A stretch of 64,000 nucleotides of DNA from Leptodontidium sp. MPI-SDFR-AT-0119 (taxonomy: Eukaryota; Ascomycota; Leotiomycetes; Helotiales; Leptodontidiaceae). Made by a program: the position numbers and the translations under genes. The stretch lies in contig JAHLEZ010000007.1 of NCBI GenBank assembly GCA_020726505.1, positions 248,001 to 312,000 of the forward strand. Direction: 5' to 3'. Shown piece by piece: positions 1 through 10,700 of this stretch (position 1 is its first letter; every line of letters begins with the position of its first letter). A model generated the notes under the pieces. The model saw nothing but the letters and a program-made list of their open reading frames with translations. It made no database searches and had not been told where the DNA came from.

Positions 1-476
1 GATGACGGACGATGAGAGTACAGTTTTGCCAGACGCATCGATCTGGTTCCCGAACTGCCGGACAAAGCCTGGATTGGCGATGAGGTTGCCGATCAAACTT
101 GAAGCCCGACGGCCAGTCAGCATCCATCTTGAGTACTATGGTATGGCCAGTGACAGAGGAAGGAGTACAGAGGGAAGGAGATTGAATGCTTGAGGGAGGG
201 AGGTCGAGGAAGGGAGTGCGGACGAAGGAAAGTGAACTACCCAATCTGATATCCATCGGTAGCCGTGCTGATGGCCACGAGGGAGCAGATAAGCGAGTTC
301 ATCTTGAACACCTTGATGGTTTCCCAGACGGTCAAGTCCTCGTATCCATCGAGGCCCTGACCTCTGGCAGCGGCTTCGGCCATGGCGTCTTTCTCAGTGA
401 GAGGAGGAGCTTCGTTGTCTAAGGACTCCTGATGTACGATGGCATCGCTCGCGGGCTGCTTCTCAGATTCTGCCAT
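1..476 (-). CDS. MFS sugar transporter, N-terminal part (cut by window edge)
   Basis: This is the N-terminal end of a proton-coupled sugar permease of the major facilitator superfamily, expected in the plasma membrane. Exon 1 is 476-241 and exon 2 is 97-1, with a 143-bp GT-AG intron (240-98). The chosen start at 476 (MAESEKQ) gives a charged cytosolic N-terminus, as usual in the family; an upstream in-frame ATG at 617 would add a low-complexity Phe/Ile/His stretch and is less likely. The join gives DGYQIG then LIGNLIANPGFVRQFG, which matches the end of the first membrane helix and the following loop of fungal hexose, maltose and quinate-type carriers. Substrate cannot be read from this fragment. 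It is divergent from the GH78 gene at 1352, so a rhamnose or rhamnoside carrier is a reasonable guess. A TATA-like run at 656-670 lies about 180 bp upstream. Confidence 0.85.
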
Positions 477-1267
477 GATGCTGTGGGGTGCTGGGCCGGT
501 TTGTTTTGGTTGCAATCGAGGAGGGGTGGGGTGCAAGTGGAAGTGGAAGGAAGACGAGATGACCAGTAAGATGAAGATGAAGGTGAAGATGAAGATGAAG
601 ATAAGATGAAAAGGCAAATAAAGAGAGGGCCTACCTTGCTGCTATCCCTCCATCTCTATATATATATAATTCACATACTCTGGCTACCATGATCTGGGAT
701 CTGGAATCTGGGGCGCCCATGTTTCCCCGCTGTACCCCCCATCGGCAATCCGCCAGGAGTAAGTGGGGTGCGGGGAACCTGGCAGCGGGCTCGCTAGTCA
801 CTGGAGCGAAAGGAACTGTATGCAGTACAATACTGTACTGTTTGTACGGAAAAAAAAAGTACGAGAGTACGAGAGTACGAAAGGAACGTGGTTGAGGAAC
901 GTGGTTCAGGAACGAGCGAGTTTCTCCGTTCGCGTGCGTGGTCAAGTTGACAGCCACTGATGGAAGCGAGCAAGCGAGCGAAGCGAAGCGATTCGATACA
1001 AGTAACCCCGAGCCGAGCACCACGCCAAACCACTACCTTACCATACCATACCATAACCACTCCCCACAAAAGAAGTTTCTCCGCTCGCACTTCTTTAAGC
1101 TACACTACACTACATTCCACTCCGTGCATGCGTGCTGGTGCTCTATCTGATACTCGTACCCCGTTCGTCACGACTCGGGGAACAGTATCCATACCAGCGT
1201 CAGTTCGCTCACATATCATCCGAATATCCCTCGTCCTCGTGTCGCTCCGGATGTGTCGTCCAACATG

Positions 1268-1280
1268 TTATAAGTAAATA
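1268..1280 (+). promoter_or_regulatory. TATA-like box of the GH78 gene
   Basis: TTATAAGTAAATA lies about 75 bp before the rhamnosidase ATG and about 15-25 bp before a hairpin. If used, transcription would begin near 1295-1305, placing the hairpin at the very 5' end of the mRNA. This is inference from motif and spacing only. Confidence 0.35.
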
Positions 1281-1292
1281 AGCGGGCTGCCT

Positions 1293-1350
1293 TTCTTCTT
1301 ATGAGATGAAGAGTTGACGGTCCCAACAACTCTTCATCTCACAAGAAGAA
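1293..1350 (+). promoter_or_regulatory. Long hairpin directly before the GH78 start codon
   Basis: Left arm 1293-1316 and right arm 1327-1350 are inverted copies: 23 of 24 positions pair, with one mismatch (1301/1342) and a 10-base loop (1317-1326). The inner 15 bp (TGAGATGAAGAGTTG) are perfect. The right arm stops one base before the ATG at 1352. In mRNA such a stem would hinder ribosome scanning or bind a regulator; in DNA it could be a palindromic operator. Function is not known. Confidence 0.7.
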
Positions 1351-1351
1351 C

Positions 1352-3907
1352 ATGGAACTCCTCCAGACTGGAAATACCTGGATCTGGCACCCCGACTGGG
1401 TTGATGCCAAACCAGACAGTGCCGGTGGCTTCCTGCACTTTCGCAAGACCCTTCATCATCACCATCCGGGGGTCACGCCCGCAAAACCCATCACCATCAA
1501 CATCTCGGCCGACACTCGCTACAAGCTCTACATCAACAAGCAGTTCGTGCATGGGGGACCCGTCAAGGGTGATGAGAGGCGCTGGTTCTACGATACTGTC
1601 GATGTGACCCCTTTTCTGCGCGATGGGGACAACCACATCGCGGTGCACGTCTTGCGCTTCTACCATGCGACGACATATGCTTGGCCCTTTGCGCGGATGC
1701 CCATCGGCGGCCTGTTCATTCAGTCGGTGGACCAAAGCACCCCGTGTGGGTTGAACACCGACGATTCCTGGGAGACCGCCATCGACCCGTCTGCGGAACT
1801 CCGGGTTGGCGATCCCTTTGACGTGTTCATGCAGATATTCGAGCGCGTAGACAGACGCAGAGACGCGCACTTAACCTGGACCAGAGCCTCAGTGGTCGTC
1901 ATCCCCTTCGAAGGGGTCGGCCTGACCTCGCCGTGGCGGCTCTGCCCTCGCATGATTCCGCACCAGCGACGGACTCCTCTCACATTCCATGCCCTACACA
2001 ACGTGCGCAGCACGGTGGGCGCCGCAGCGTGGGAGGCACTCCTCCTCCCACATGCTGATTCTACTTCGACTGCGGCGGCAACAGGACTGGAGCAGGGTGC
2101 TGGTGGGTTGCGTCTCCCGTCTAATTCGACCCATCATCTGGAATTAGAGGTCGAAGCTCACAAAACCACGCTGTTGGCGTTCAGGTTTTTGGCAGAAGCT
2201 GTCGCTTCCGGCACGAAGCTCACCATAACCTACTCGGAGTGCTACGAAGATGAACCCCACGAGATGCCATTTTCCCGATGCAAAGGAGACCGCACCGATA
2301 CCACCAAGATGCTCATCGGCCCCTACGACTCGTACACGCTTTCGGGCGGCGTAGGCACGTCTCCTTGCTATACGGTCAACTCGCCACGGGAGGAGGTCTA
2401 TCAGCCATTTCACTACCGCACCTTTCGCTATTTGACCGTCGACATCGAGGTGCCTGCAAACGCCGAAGTCACTTGCGTTGGTTTCGACGTGGTTGAAACC
2501 AGATATCCTCTCGAGGTCGAGGCCTCATTTGGGACGGGAGATGAGTGGGTTTCTAAGTTCTGGTCGATCAGCGTTCGCACTCTCGAGAATTGCATGCATG
2601 ACTGTTACGAAGATTGCCCGTTCTACGAACAGCTACAGTACTCTTTGGATACCCGAAGTTCGTCGCTCTTCACCTATCTCCTTTCAGCGGATGACCGTCT
2701 CGCGCGTCAAGCGATCGTCCAGATTCATGACTCATTTAACCCTTCCATTGGGCTGACCGCATCACGATCAACAGACAGCATCATGATGCGGCAGTACATT
2801 ATCCCATTCGCACTGTACTGGATCTGTATGGTGACGGACCACTATGAGTACTATGCCGATGCAGCCTTTGCGCGACGCTTTCTTGGTGTTGCCGAAAGCA
2901 TCTTGGAGACCTTCGCCTCACAAATTGGCAGTCATCATGGTCTGATAACCTCGCCCAACAATGCGGCGTGGGAGTTCACCGACTGGACAACTCCGTGGGC
3001 CAAGACTCCACCTGGCGTCCCCCCAGCGGTGGGTCGAACGGGAGTCTCAACCTACATTAACTGCCTATACGCGTACACATTGAAGGCTCTGGCTACGCTC
3101 CACAAGCATCTAGGTAGGAGAGAGTCCGCGCTGGGGTTTAGAGACAGGGCAGACGCCATTAGTAACGCCGTGTCTCTGCATTGCTTTGATGGAGAGTTCT
3201 TCACAGACGGGTTGGCACAAGTCCCTGTCCCCGCCAATGAGTACAGCCAACACAGCCAGGTCTGGGCAGTGCTGTCGGGTGCAGCAACGGGCACGCTCGC
3301 AGAGCGGATTTTGCGTGAAAGTCTTGCCAACGGCGACCCGGATTCCCAACGATGGATCCCATCATCTGCATCCCAAACGAGAACGAGTCTGATCAAGCAC
3401 GAACGTCGATTGTTCACGATGACGTCGATCTCCTTCTCCTTCTACACACTGAGGGCTGCAGCGGCGGTGGGTGGCGCTTTCTACGACGAGCACTTCCCTT
3501 CTTTCTGGACTATATGGAACAAGCAAGTGGCCCAGAACGTGACGACTTGGGCTGAGGATTCTGTCGGCGTTCGCTCCGACTGCCATGCGTGGGGATCAGT
3601 ACCCATCTATGAGTTCGTCGCCGAGGTCGCTGGAATCAAACCGGCAGCACCAGGCTTCTCCAAGGTCGCCTTTCAGCCTCGGCTGCGACTCTTTCCTCGT
3701 CTAAACATGACCGTGCCCGTCGGTGGCATTAACGACAAGCTGATCGAAATCAATTGGGAGCGCTTAGACGATGAGACAATAGTCAGCCTGCGGAATCGTA
3801 CCCGCAGGTCTGGAACTATGGTCCTCGTCGTAGTCAGGCTGCCCGACCGCGGGGAATTTACTGCCGAGCTGCGTGATACCCTGGAGTACCACGTTAGGAA
3901 CACTTGA
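1352..3907 (+). CDS. Alpha-L-rhamnosidase-like glycoside hydrolase (GH78 type)
   Basis: Intronless 851-residue protein. The enzyme would remove terminal alpha-L-rhamnose from rhamnosides such as flavonoid or pectin-derived glycosides. The N-terminal half is beta-sandwich-like (about residues 1-360). The (alpha/alpha)6 catalytic domain starts near residue 390; the strongest mark is DCYEDCPFYEQLQY near residues 417-430, the family's D-x-CP acid-motif region. A second conserved block, RSDCHAWGSVPIYEF near 740-755, and the C-terminal beta domain (AAPGFSKVAFQPRL) are also typical. There is no signal peptide (MELLQTGNTWIWHPDW), so the protein should act inside the cell, which fits a transporter divergent from it. 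The start follows the hairpin at 1293-1350. Family assignment is firm; substrate is inferred. Confidence 0.88.
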   Translation: MELLQTGNTWIWHPDWVDAKPDSAGGFLHFRKTLHHHHPGVTPAKPITINISADTRYKLYINKQFVHGGPVKGDERRWFYDTVDVTPFLRDGDNHIAVHVLRFYHATTYAWPFARMPIGGLFIQSVDQSTPCGLNTDDSWETAIDPSAELRVGDPFDVFMQIFERVDRRRDAHLTWTRASVVVIPFEGVGLTSPWRLCPRMIPHQRRTPLTFHALHNVRSTVGAAAWEALLLPHADSTSTAAATGLEQGAGGLRLPSNSTHHLELEVEAHKTTLLAFRFLAEAVASGTKLTITYSECYEDEPHEMPFSRCKGDRTDTTKMLIGPYDSYTLSGGVGTSPCYTVNSPREEVYQPFHYRTFRYLTVDIEVPANAEVTCVGFDVVETRYPLEVEASFGTGDEWVSKFWSISVRTLENCMHDCYEDCPFYEQLQYSLDTRSSSLFTYLLSADDRLARQAIVQIHDSFNPSIGLTASRSTDSIMMRQYIIPFALYWICMVTDHYEYYADAAFARRFLGVAESILETFASQIGSHHGLITSPNNAAWEFTDWTTPWAKTPPGVPPAVGRTGVSTYINCLYAYTLKALATLHKHLGRRESALGFRDRADAISNAVSLHCFDGEFFTDGLAQVPVPANEYSQHSQVWAVLSGAATGTLAERILRESLANGDPDSQRWIPSSASQTRTSLIKHERRLFTMTSISFSFYTLRAAAAVGGAFYDEHFPSFWTIWNKQVAQNVTTWAEDSVGVRSDCHAWGSVPIYEFVAEVAGIKPAAPGFSKVAFQPRLRLFPRLNMTVPVGGINDKLIEINWERLDDETIVSLRNRTRRSGTMVLVVVRLPDRGEFTAELRDTLEYHVRNT

Positions 3908-6112
3908 GTAGATCCTTGTAAACTTTGGCCCAGCGTCATGTTCCCAATCAGCACCGTCCTCCCGCCGTGTTGATTGACCATTTAAGGACTGTCCCTTACC
4001 CGTCGTTTGCCATTTAGCACAGGGCTTTATCTCATTTTAGCGGTTCTGGGATTTTCTTAGATGCGGTCGAACTAGATAAAGCCGTGGCTGTGAAGGCTGC
4101 CGTATAGAGAAATATATGTTGTATCTACTCAGCCTGAAATATTCCGTCCTTAGGACTAGTGTAAAACGTGTCAATGCTCTACTGTAGCGCACCTTGGATA
4201 GAAAGCTAGGTCGCTACCAGATAGGTACTGACCCATCTCCGCTCCGAAAAGCCTCAGCCTGTGTCAACCATCTCCATCCAAGTGAATAGTTACTCTTGAT
4301 TGACTTCTTTAGTGAAGTGGCATGTTCTTCGCGCCTTGTGGCAAGCAGAATCCCTGCTCAAGATACACATTCAGCGCTAAATTGTTGCTAAGCGAACGTT
4401 CTCAGGGGATTAGAAAATGCAGGTAAGGAGGAGGAAGTACTTTGATTATGAACCTCCAAGCTAGATAGGCACGTATTATCTAATCTAGTTCAATCTCTAT
4501 TTATCTAACTACATCGTTCACAGTGGGTTCTTTGAAGCGCAATTGAACTGTAGTTTCGTAAACAAGACCAGACCAGTGATAGAATGAGGGATACTAAGAC
4601 AGATATTGTTTTTTTCTCGGGTATGGGTGCTGGCGAGTCTAGATATCCCTGGAGAGCTTGCTAACTGCCAAATTGCTTGTCACAATCTCCGCATTCGAGG
4701 TTATGGGCCCGGCGATTTAAGGCACCTAGTGAAGGTGTTGGTTGATTCAGAGAGTCTCGGCTCCCAAACTACCGCTTGCAGTTGACCAATTGTAGGCCAT
4801 CCTCAGTGTTGTAATCCGGCTGGGCTGAAGGAGGAAGGAACGACGCTATTTTACTGTACGACAGTCCAGAAGACAAGAGGGTAGGAAAAGGGCGCGGGAT
4901 AGCTCGGTTTATGCTGTTTAACTATGGCGTACAAGTGCCGCTCTGCTACCCTTTTAGCTAGTTTTATATAACCCTTCGTCCGCTGAGACATTTGCCAGCG
5001 CTAGCAAGGGCATAAACGAGAAGCTGTTATTCGCCAGAGGATGAGGCTCGACTAGGACCCCTTCTTAGACCAATTAGAGCCCTTGCTTTGCTCCCCTGCT
5101 TAGCGTTGGCAAATGTCTCAGCGGACGAAGGGACAGAAAAATACTGGCAGGCAGAGTTAAGCCCTCTCGTCAGTCGTAAATTACCTCACCTCTTTGCTTT
5201 CGGAAACTAGCGTGAACTATACCTAAGTACCTACCCTTGGGTACTTGTTCCCAAACCCGAAATCCGTCTCCGAAAACCGAATCCTTCTTTTGTCTCGCTT
5301 TATGTCACACGGCCGTCGCCCTCATCCTGCTTTCCAAGGGAGAGTAACCCAATAAAACACACAAATCTATGATGACAACTAATCATTTGAGACAGGAACG
5401 ACGCAAATTATCTCCGTAAAGCAAGCACAACCAGCTGCGAAGGCTGCGAATGCTACGAAGGCGGCTAACGTAGGTTCGGTTTAGCAGTAGACACGTACGA
5501 GTGCACTACGTGTACTTTACTCGCTTTCTCCGTGAAACTGAACCTACTGGGTAAGAATCCAGGACAATATCCAACCAATGTTGTCCTGAAAACCCGATTG
5601 TGGATACAGTGTAGCCTCTGGCTCCAGCTTTTTATAGAGAGACTTTTCCTTATCTGCTTTTACGGTAGCAAAGTTAACTTCCCCTCACCACTGCTCTGTT
5701 GACAAATCAGAAGCGAATCTCCGTTGACCCCTTTTTTAACTCAAGGCAGCTTCAAATCCACTCCTTCTGTGTGTAAGTGATAGGTAAAAGTTCCCTACCA
5801 TACCATTTTAGAGCCGGGGGGTACACTGTAGGTTTGGTCCCTGGAAGAAACGCCAGGAAGGACTTGCTTGGAGTGGTTTAATATAAGTTAACTTCTAAAG
5901 GAGTTACGAAGAAATTGTGAACTTAAAATAAAAGTAACTCAAAGCCGAGTAGGAAAACTTTATGTTCCACACTGTTCATGTGCAAAAAGAATTTCCTACA
6001 TAACTCAAGGGCATCACCTACACATTCCAAATACCCAGAAATACTAGAGACAACGCTCACACGGAAAATACCAACAGTCACACAAAGCCCAAAATCTTAC
6101 CCTATACTCAAC
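3908..6112. other. Gene-poor intergenic region with one MITE-like element
   Basis: About 2.2 kb with no convincing coding frame. It contains the short inverted-repeat element at 4972-5132 and the presumed promoter and 5' leader of the RALF-like gene; a TTAATATAAG box sits near 5878-5888, about 230 bp before that ATG. Confidence 0.6.
4972..5132. mobile_element. MITE-like element with 32-bp terminal inverted repeats
   Basis: The outer 32 bases at 4972-5003 and 5101-5132 are inverted copies with one mismatch, each beginning CCCTTCGTCCGCTGAGACAT from the outer end. Total length is 161 bp with no coding frame, as expected for a non-autonomous DNA transposon remnant (MITE). Inner bases are partly self-complementary (AGCAAGGGC near 5003 and its complement near 5078-5086), so the whole could fold on itself. 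No clear target-site duplication is visible: left flank ends TATATAA, right flank begins ACAGAA. Family is not recognised, and no second copy was found in the window. Confidence 0.65.
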
Positions 6113-6383
6113 ATGAAGATTTTCAACATCCTCCTACTTGCACCGATTTCCTCTGTCTTCGCTCAACACTACATTAGCCTTGGTTCCATGAATGCAAACC
6201 GCCAACCATGCTCAAAAGTAGGCTGTAGTTATTACATCTGCTCAAACCCAGCACCAGCTAATACATAGTCACGAGGATGCAAGTAAGCGAACCTCATTCT
6301 TTTCCCAAATGTTCAATAACTGACTGTAAACCAGCACTATCACCCTATGCAGACGAACCGTTGAGGATGACTATAAATGCTAA
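6113..6383 (+). pseudogene. RALF-like secreted peptide gene with an in-frame TAG
   Basis: ATG at 6113 opens a short secreted protein: signal peptide MKIFNILLLAPISSVFA, then HYISLGSMNANRQPCS and GCSYYIC. The order YISxG, PCS, SYYxC, AN is that of RALF (rapid alkalinization factor) peptides, plant hormones of which fungal copies are known. The frame is stopped by TAG at 6266-6268, exactly where RALFs usually have an aromatic residue before RGC. Downstream the same frame reads SRGC, then a 52-bp intron with good signals (6283-6334; CTGAC branch, CAG end), and exon 2 continues with TITLCRR and ends in TAA at 6381-6383. So the rest of the RALF fold is encoded but separated by the stop. It may be a recent pseudogene, a read-through gene or a sequence error. 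As read, a 51-residue product lacking the second disulfide half would be made. Confidence 0.65.
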
Positions 6384-7779
6384 GGCATCACAGTATCAGA
6401 GGACATCTGGAAGGGTTGTGAGAAACTCTCGGAATCTTATTTCATGAAATACAGCTGACAAGGAGTAATTAGCAATCTCTAAAGTTCCAAGTTCCACTTG
6501 CCTCTTGGTATTCAGTCTTCAAGTTCGGGAGATGCTTTTGGTTATGATTGGTACTTGTGGTCAGTTTGTTTGGAAAATAAACTATTCAACATGGGAACCA
6601 TCATTGAAAAGATTTTGCTCCACACCTTTTGAATAATGCCAACGTGATTAACTAACTGTACCCGCTTCCTCTTATTGGGGGTGATCTATTGTGAATATTC
6701 GATTTGAGCGATGTACCTAAATGAAGCTCTCCAGCTAATTGGAAAGCTCGTCCGAAACTGCGGAATGGGGGGTTTGAGCCAAATATTGCATTTCTTTCTG
6801 ATGCGCTCTTGTGGATGTAAACACAAGCATTTGTGTAAGCGACGGTAGAGTATGTCCACCGACCTGCCGCTTCCAAATACTCTAGATTATTACTGTCTCC
6901 AATTGAAGTCGAAAATGAAAGACTCATAGCTCTTGATTTAGAGATATACGGAGGAGTAGACTCGACAGAAGGACGGTGTAATTTGAGCTCGGTCGAAGGG
7001 TCTGCGAATAGTGACTCTGCTGATCAACTTCAACCATAAACGACTTGACATTGCTCTCCTCTTTGAAATATAATCCTGTCAGCGAATGGTGCATCGCCAT
7101 TTTCTCAAGTGCTAAATAGGTCAAACAGTCGTGCTTCTGGCGTTCGAAAATTATCGGATGACTGCTAGGGTTGTGTGCTGTGCCATGTTAGTCGTTGGAA
7201 TTCTGTTGGTATCCAACAAATTCATATATCTGCGACTCCCAACAACCTTGAGCAACAGAACGAGCGCACCTATTCTATTTTGTGCTGCTCGTGTTAGATG
7301 TTGTCCCTCCCGTACTTTTGGATTGGGGCCACATCTTCCCTTCCTTCTTCCTGATCCAGCTTTGTATGCATGTTGACCAACAACACTTCACAACTTTCTT
7401 GGAGAAAGTCCCCGAAACCTCTATTCAGAGTTAGGTGGTTGCTTCATCTGAAACATGGGCAGTGCTCGCTTCCATTCTTTCAGCAATCATCAACTCTTCT
7501 TTTGCACATCAATTCGACTTTGTATGGAGCAGATCGTCAATCGTCTCATTTCAACGGGCCGATTTTCTATTTGAAGGTGCTCAAGAATCTCAGAATAATT
7601 CATTCCAACATTGAAAGGAAATCTGAAGTGAGCCATTTTTCGCAGATTGCGTGTACCCAACGTGCTGATGCAATCAAAAGCGAGGTTTGAAGCTCGCATT
7701 GCTGTATGTATATATTATCACAACAATACAAAGTAGTGAGTGACTTCTAGTGATTAAACAACTCATTATTAATCTCATC
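6384..7779. other. Intergenic region without recognisable genes
   Basis: About 1.4 kb. Two adjoining open frames on the minus strand (7124-6924 and 6927-6652) show no known motif, no start context and no splice pattern joining them, so they are not called. The last 80 bases (GTATGTATATATTATC near 7703-7720) are a likely promoter for the subtilase locus. Confidence 0.5.
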
Positions 7780-10700
7780 ATGAACTTGATTCATTTGTTG
7801 ATTCTAGTCAGCTTTCTCACCCTCGAGTGCGGAGCAGCTTCCACCGGTCTAGTCATCCAGCCCGCATCACAAACCTCAGCGAATTCTGTTCTGAGTACCA
7901 ATTACTGCTTGAGGCGAAGAGCCTTTCAACCAGGAATTCCCGGCGTTACCCAGTCCGAAAAATCTACAATGTCAAATCAAGAATCGACTGAGTCGAACAC
8001 AGTCCCAAGCACTTCAGTAATTTCCGACCAGACATCAACCAGCTCACCCGGCCTGTCCTCGACTTCATTCCCGGCGTCGCCATCATCAACAACATCGACA
8101 CCTGGTTCGGGCACACCAAAATCCACTGCATCGCTAGCTTCGATGGTGGGTGTTGGATTTGCCAGGTGTGACGATGAGCATGCGTGCCCCTTCATCATCT
8201 CCGACAATAACTCCAGGGCCAACCAGCACGCCTTTAGAAACCACATGGATACCTACAAGGACATCTGGCAGTGTCACTGTGGAGACGGTCACGTTCAGTT
8301 GCAATCTTCTCTTCAAGCCTCCCCCGCGGTCAGAGAAGGACGTCAAATCTTCGTTAGAACAAGTCCATGACGATTTCCTTGGCTTTGTGCCCAAGATGAA
8401 GAGCGCCTCGTCCATATTTGATAACCTCGGTTCTACATTTGCTGCCTTCTCATGAGCTGTTTCCTCGCCTGGAGCAACAGACAACTCCGTTTCCACGGCT
8501 GGAGCAGGACTTTTTGGTCTGTTTCATAGCGCTTTCTCTGGTACGTGCAACATCTCTAAGAGATGGAGTTGGGACTAATGGATTATATACAGTGGCAGCT
8601 GATATTGGGACCGACCTCGGCTCCATTGGGCTTTCAGAACTTGACGAAAGTGGGTAGCTTTTGAATCGATTTCAACGAACCCAGAGCGACATCTTTGATT
8701 TGGGCACAGTTATCACGGACATAGAGCCTTTACTGTCCAATCTGAACCTCCCCAATGGTAATGCTATCATGGGTTACTCTGGAGCAATACTTGATGGCAT
8801 TGGTATTGGTGAAGATCTGCGGGAACTTGTTGATTTGGCAAACAAACCACCGCCAGACACAAGACCAACACCTGAGCCAACTACCCAGGCGACACCTACT
8901 ACCAACCCATCCTACACCTCCACCTCCACAGGCACCAGCACCAGTTCATCTGCCAGTGCAACCGAGACAACGAAATTGTACTCCATCTCAACCAAAGAAG
9001 GGACCAAGTTAGAGGATTACTACGCATTCATAAATGGCCTCCCCGATGGTGGCTAGGGCATCAAAATTGTGTATCCATATATCGAGTGGCAGGTATATGG
9101 TTCGTACTTGACTGAGTCACAAGCAGAGGAAATACGTGGTAATGCTATGATACGAGCGGTGGTGGAGAATTCAGCCGGTGATGATTCAGATGATGATGAG
9201 CACAGCGTGATACCAAACACGCTCGAAGCGAGAGTAGATCCTGATCTTTACCCCATGCTGAACCTGGCACAGCAACCCATCAGTCCAGGCCATCTGAATC
9301 TTATTTCACAAGGGCCGAGAAATGCTGTGGCCAGACGCAGCCAACCGACCCTAGCGATTCCCGACTACCTTCTGTCACCAAAGGCAGGAGAGGGCATAAC
9401 GATCTTTGTCATAGATACTGGCATCAATCCAGCCCATCCAGCAAGTAACATCACTTTCAGCATCTGCTAGTACCCGAACCAACTAACAATGGGATAGGAG
9501 TTCGCAAATTCATATACGGCGGGGGACTATTATGTTGTTCCTAACAATCTGATAGCCTTACCAGCAACAAAACCTAATCCTGCTGCTGGGCTGGGCGGCC
9601 CGCGTTTTGTTCCATATATTCCAGACTCGGACCAGGTCATGAGCGAATCGAAGAACCACGGAAGCTGTGTTGCGTCTCTTGCAACTGGGAGGGTGTATGG
9701 TGTAGCGAAAAGAGCGCGCCTCGTTCCAGTGAAGTACACAAATAGCAGAGGTTCCTCCACAGACATGGCGGTTTAAGACGCATTCATGTATGTTATCAGC
9801 ACTGTCATGAACAGGGACAGTGGTAAAGCGGCCCTTCACCTAACTCAGGTATGACGTTGATCCCGTGTATTTTAAGATGAAGCAGGCACTAAACTTTAAC
9901 TAGGTTCGGCAGTTTTGAACTTCTCTCAAGGTTGGCGAAAATATCACACTACAGGCCAGTCGAGGTAGTTCTGATTGTGAATAGGGTTCGGACATCTGAG
10001 AGGTGAAGCGTGGCAAAAACGTCGCGACCTGATGGAGGTGCTTCTTAAAACATGTTGGAAAAATGACAGTGAGTCTCAAAAATACGCTTCGTGTTTCAGG
10101 ATAAAAGTTTTGAGAGGCTTGAGACTCCAATACGTCTCCAAGGCACAAATCCGAGCTCTATACCTCCACTCGGCGCCCGTCTTTTTCTCTTTCTTTTTTG
10201 CTCTTTTTGGAATGGCCATGCTGACTCGTCCATAGTCGTAACGGTCATTGCCGCTGGCAATGAAGGCGAAGATCCCTTTTTTGACCTCAGCAAAGATATC
10301 CCAGCTTGTCTAGGGAAACCGACGAACCCCCTCATAACAGTCGGCGCGTGTGATATAGCAGGTAACAGAACGCCACTGACTAGTAGAGACCGTGGTCTTG
10401 GGGGCTCAATAACGACCAGCGCACAGGGAGACAACGAAGTCCGATGTGTTGCACCGGGCTCCTCGGGGTCACAAACACAGCCCGGGACATCTATGGCGGC
10501 GCCGCAAATTGCTGGTCTTGCAGCCTACTTTATGTCACTGCCACGGGCCGAGCTTCCTGAAGCCATCAACGCTGATACACAGACTGCCGGTACGCAAAAT
10601 GCCCTTGGGACTTTTCTCGGACCTTCCCTGACTGGCGGGAAATTCATTGGGCCTGACCTTCATGTCAAAGGAAAAGTCTCCCAAGCCGTAAAAGACTATA

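Larger units (their letters stand above)
477..1351. other. Divergent promoter region between transporter and rhamnosidase
   Basis: These 875 bases separate two divergent genes and should hold both promoters. Visible items are a TA-rich run at 656-670 facing the transporter, an AC-rich/pyrimidine-rich tract at 1010-1130, short direct repeats of GGAACGTGGTT at 885-920, AGAGTACG-type repeats at 858-885, and a TATA-like box at 1268-1280 facing the rhamnosidase. No convincing gene is seen in it. Confidence 0.6.

Noticed and set aside
6652..7124. Minus-strand open frames between the RALF-like and subtilase loci
   Set aside because: They overlap by a few bases in different frames and show no recognisable protein features.
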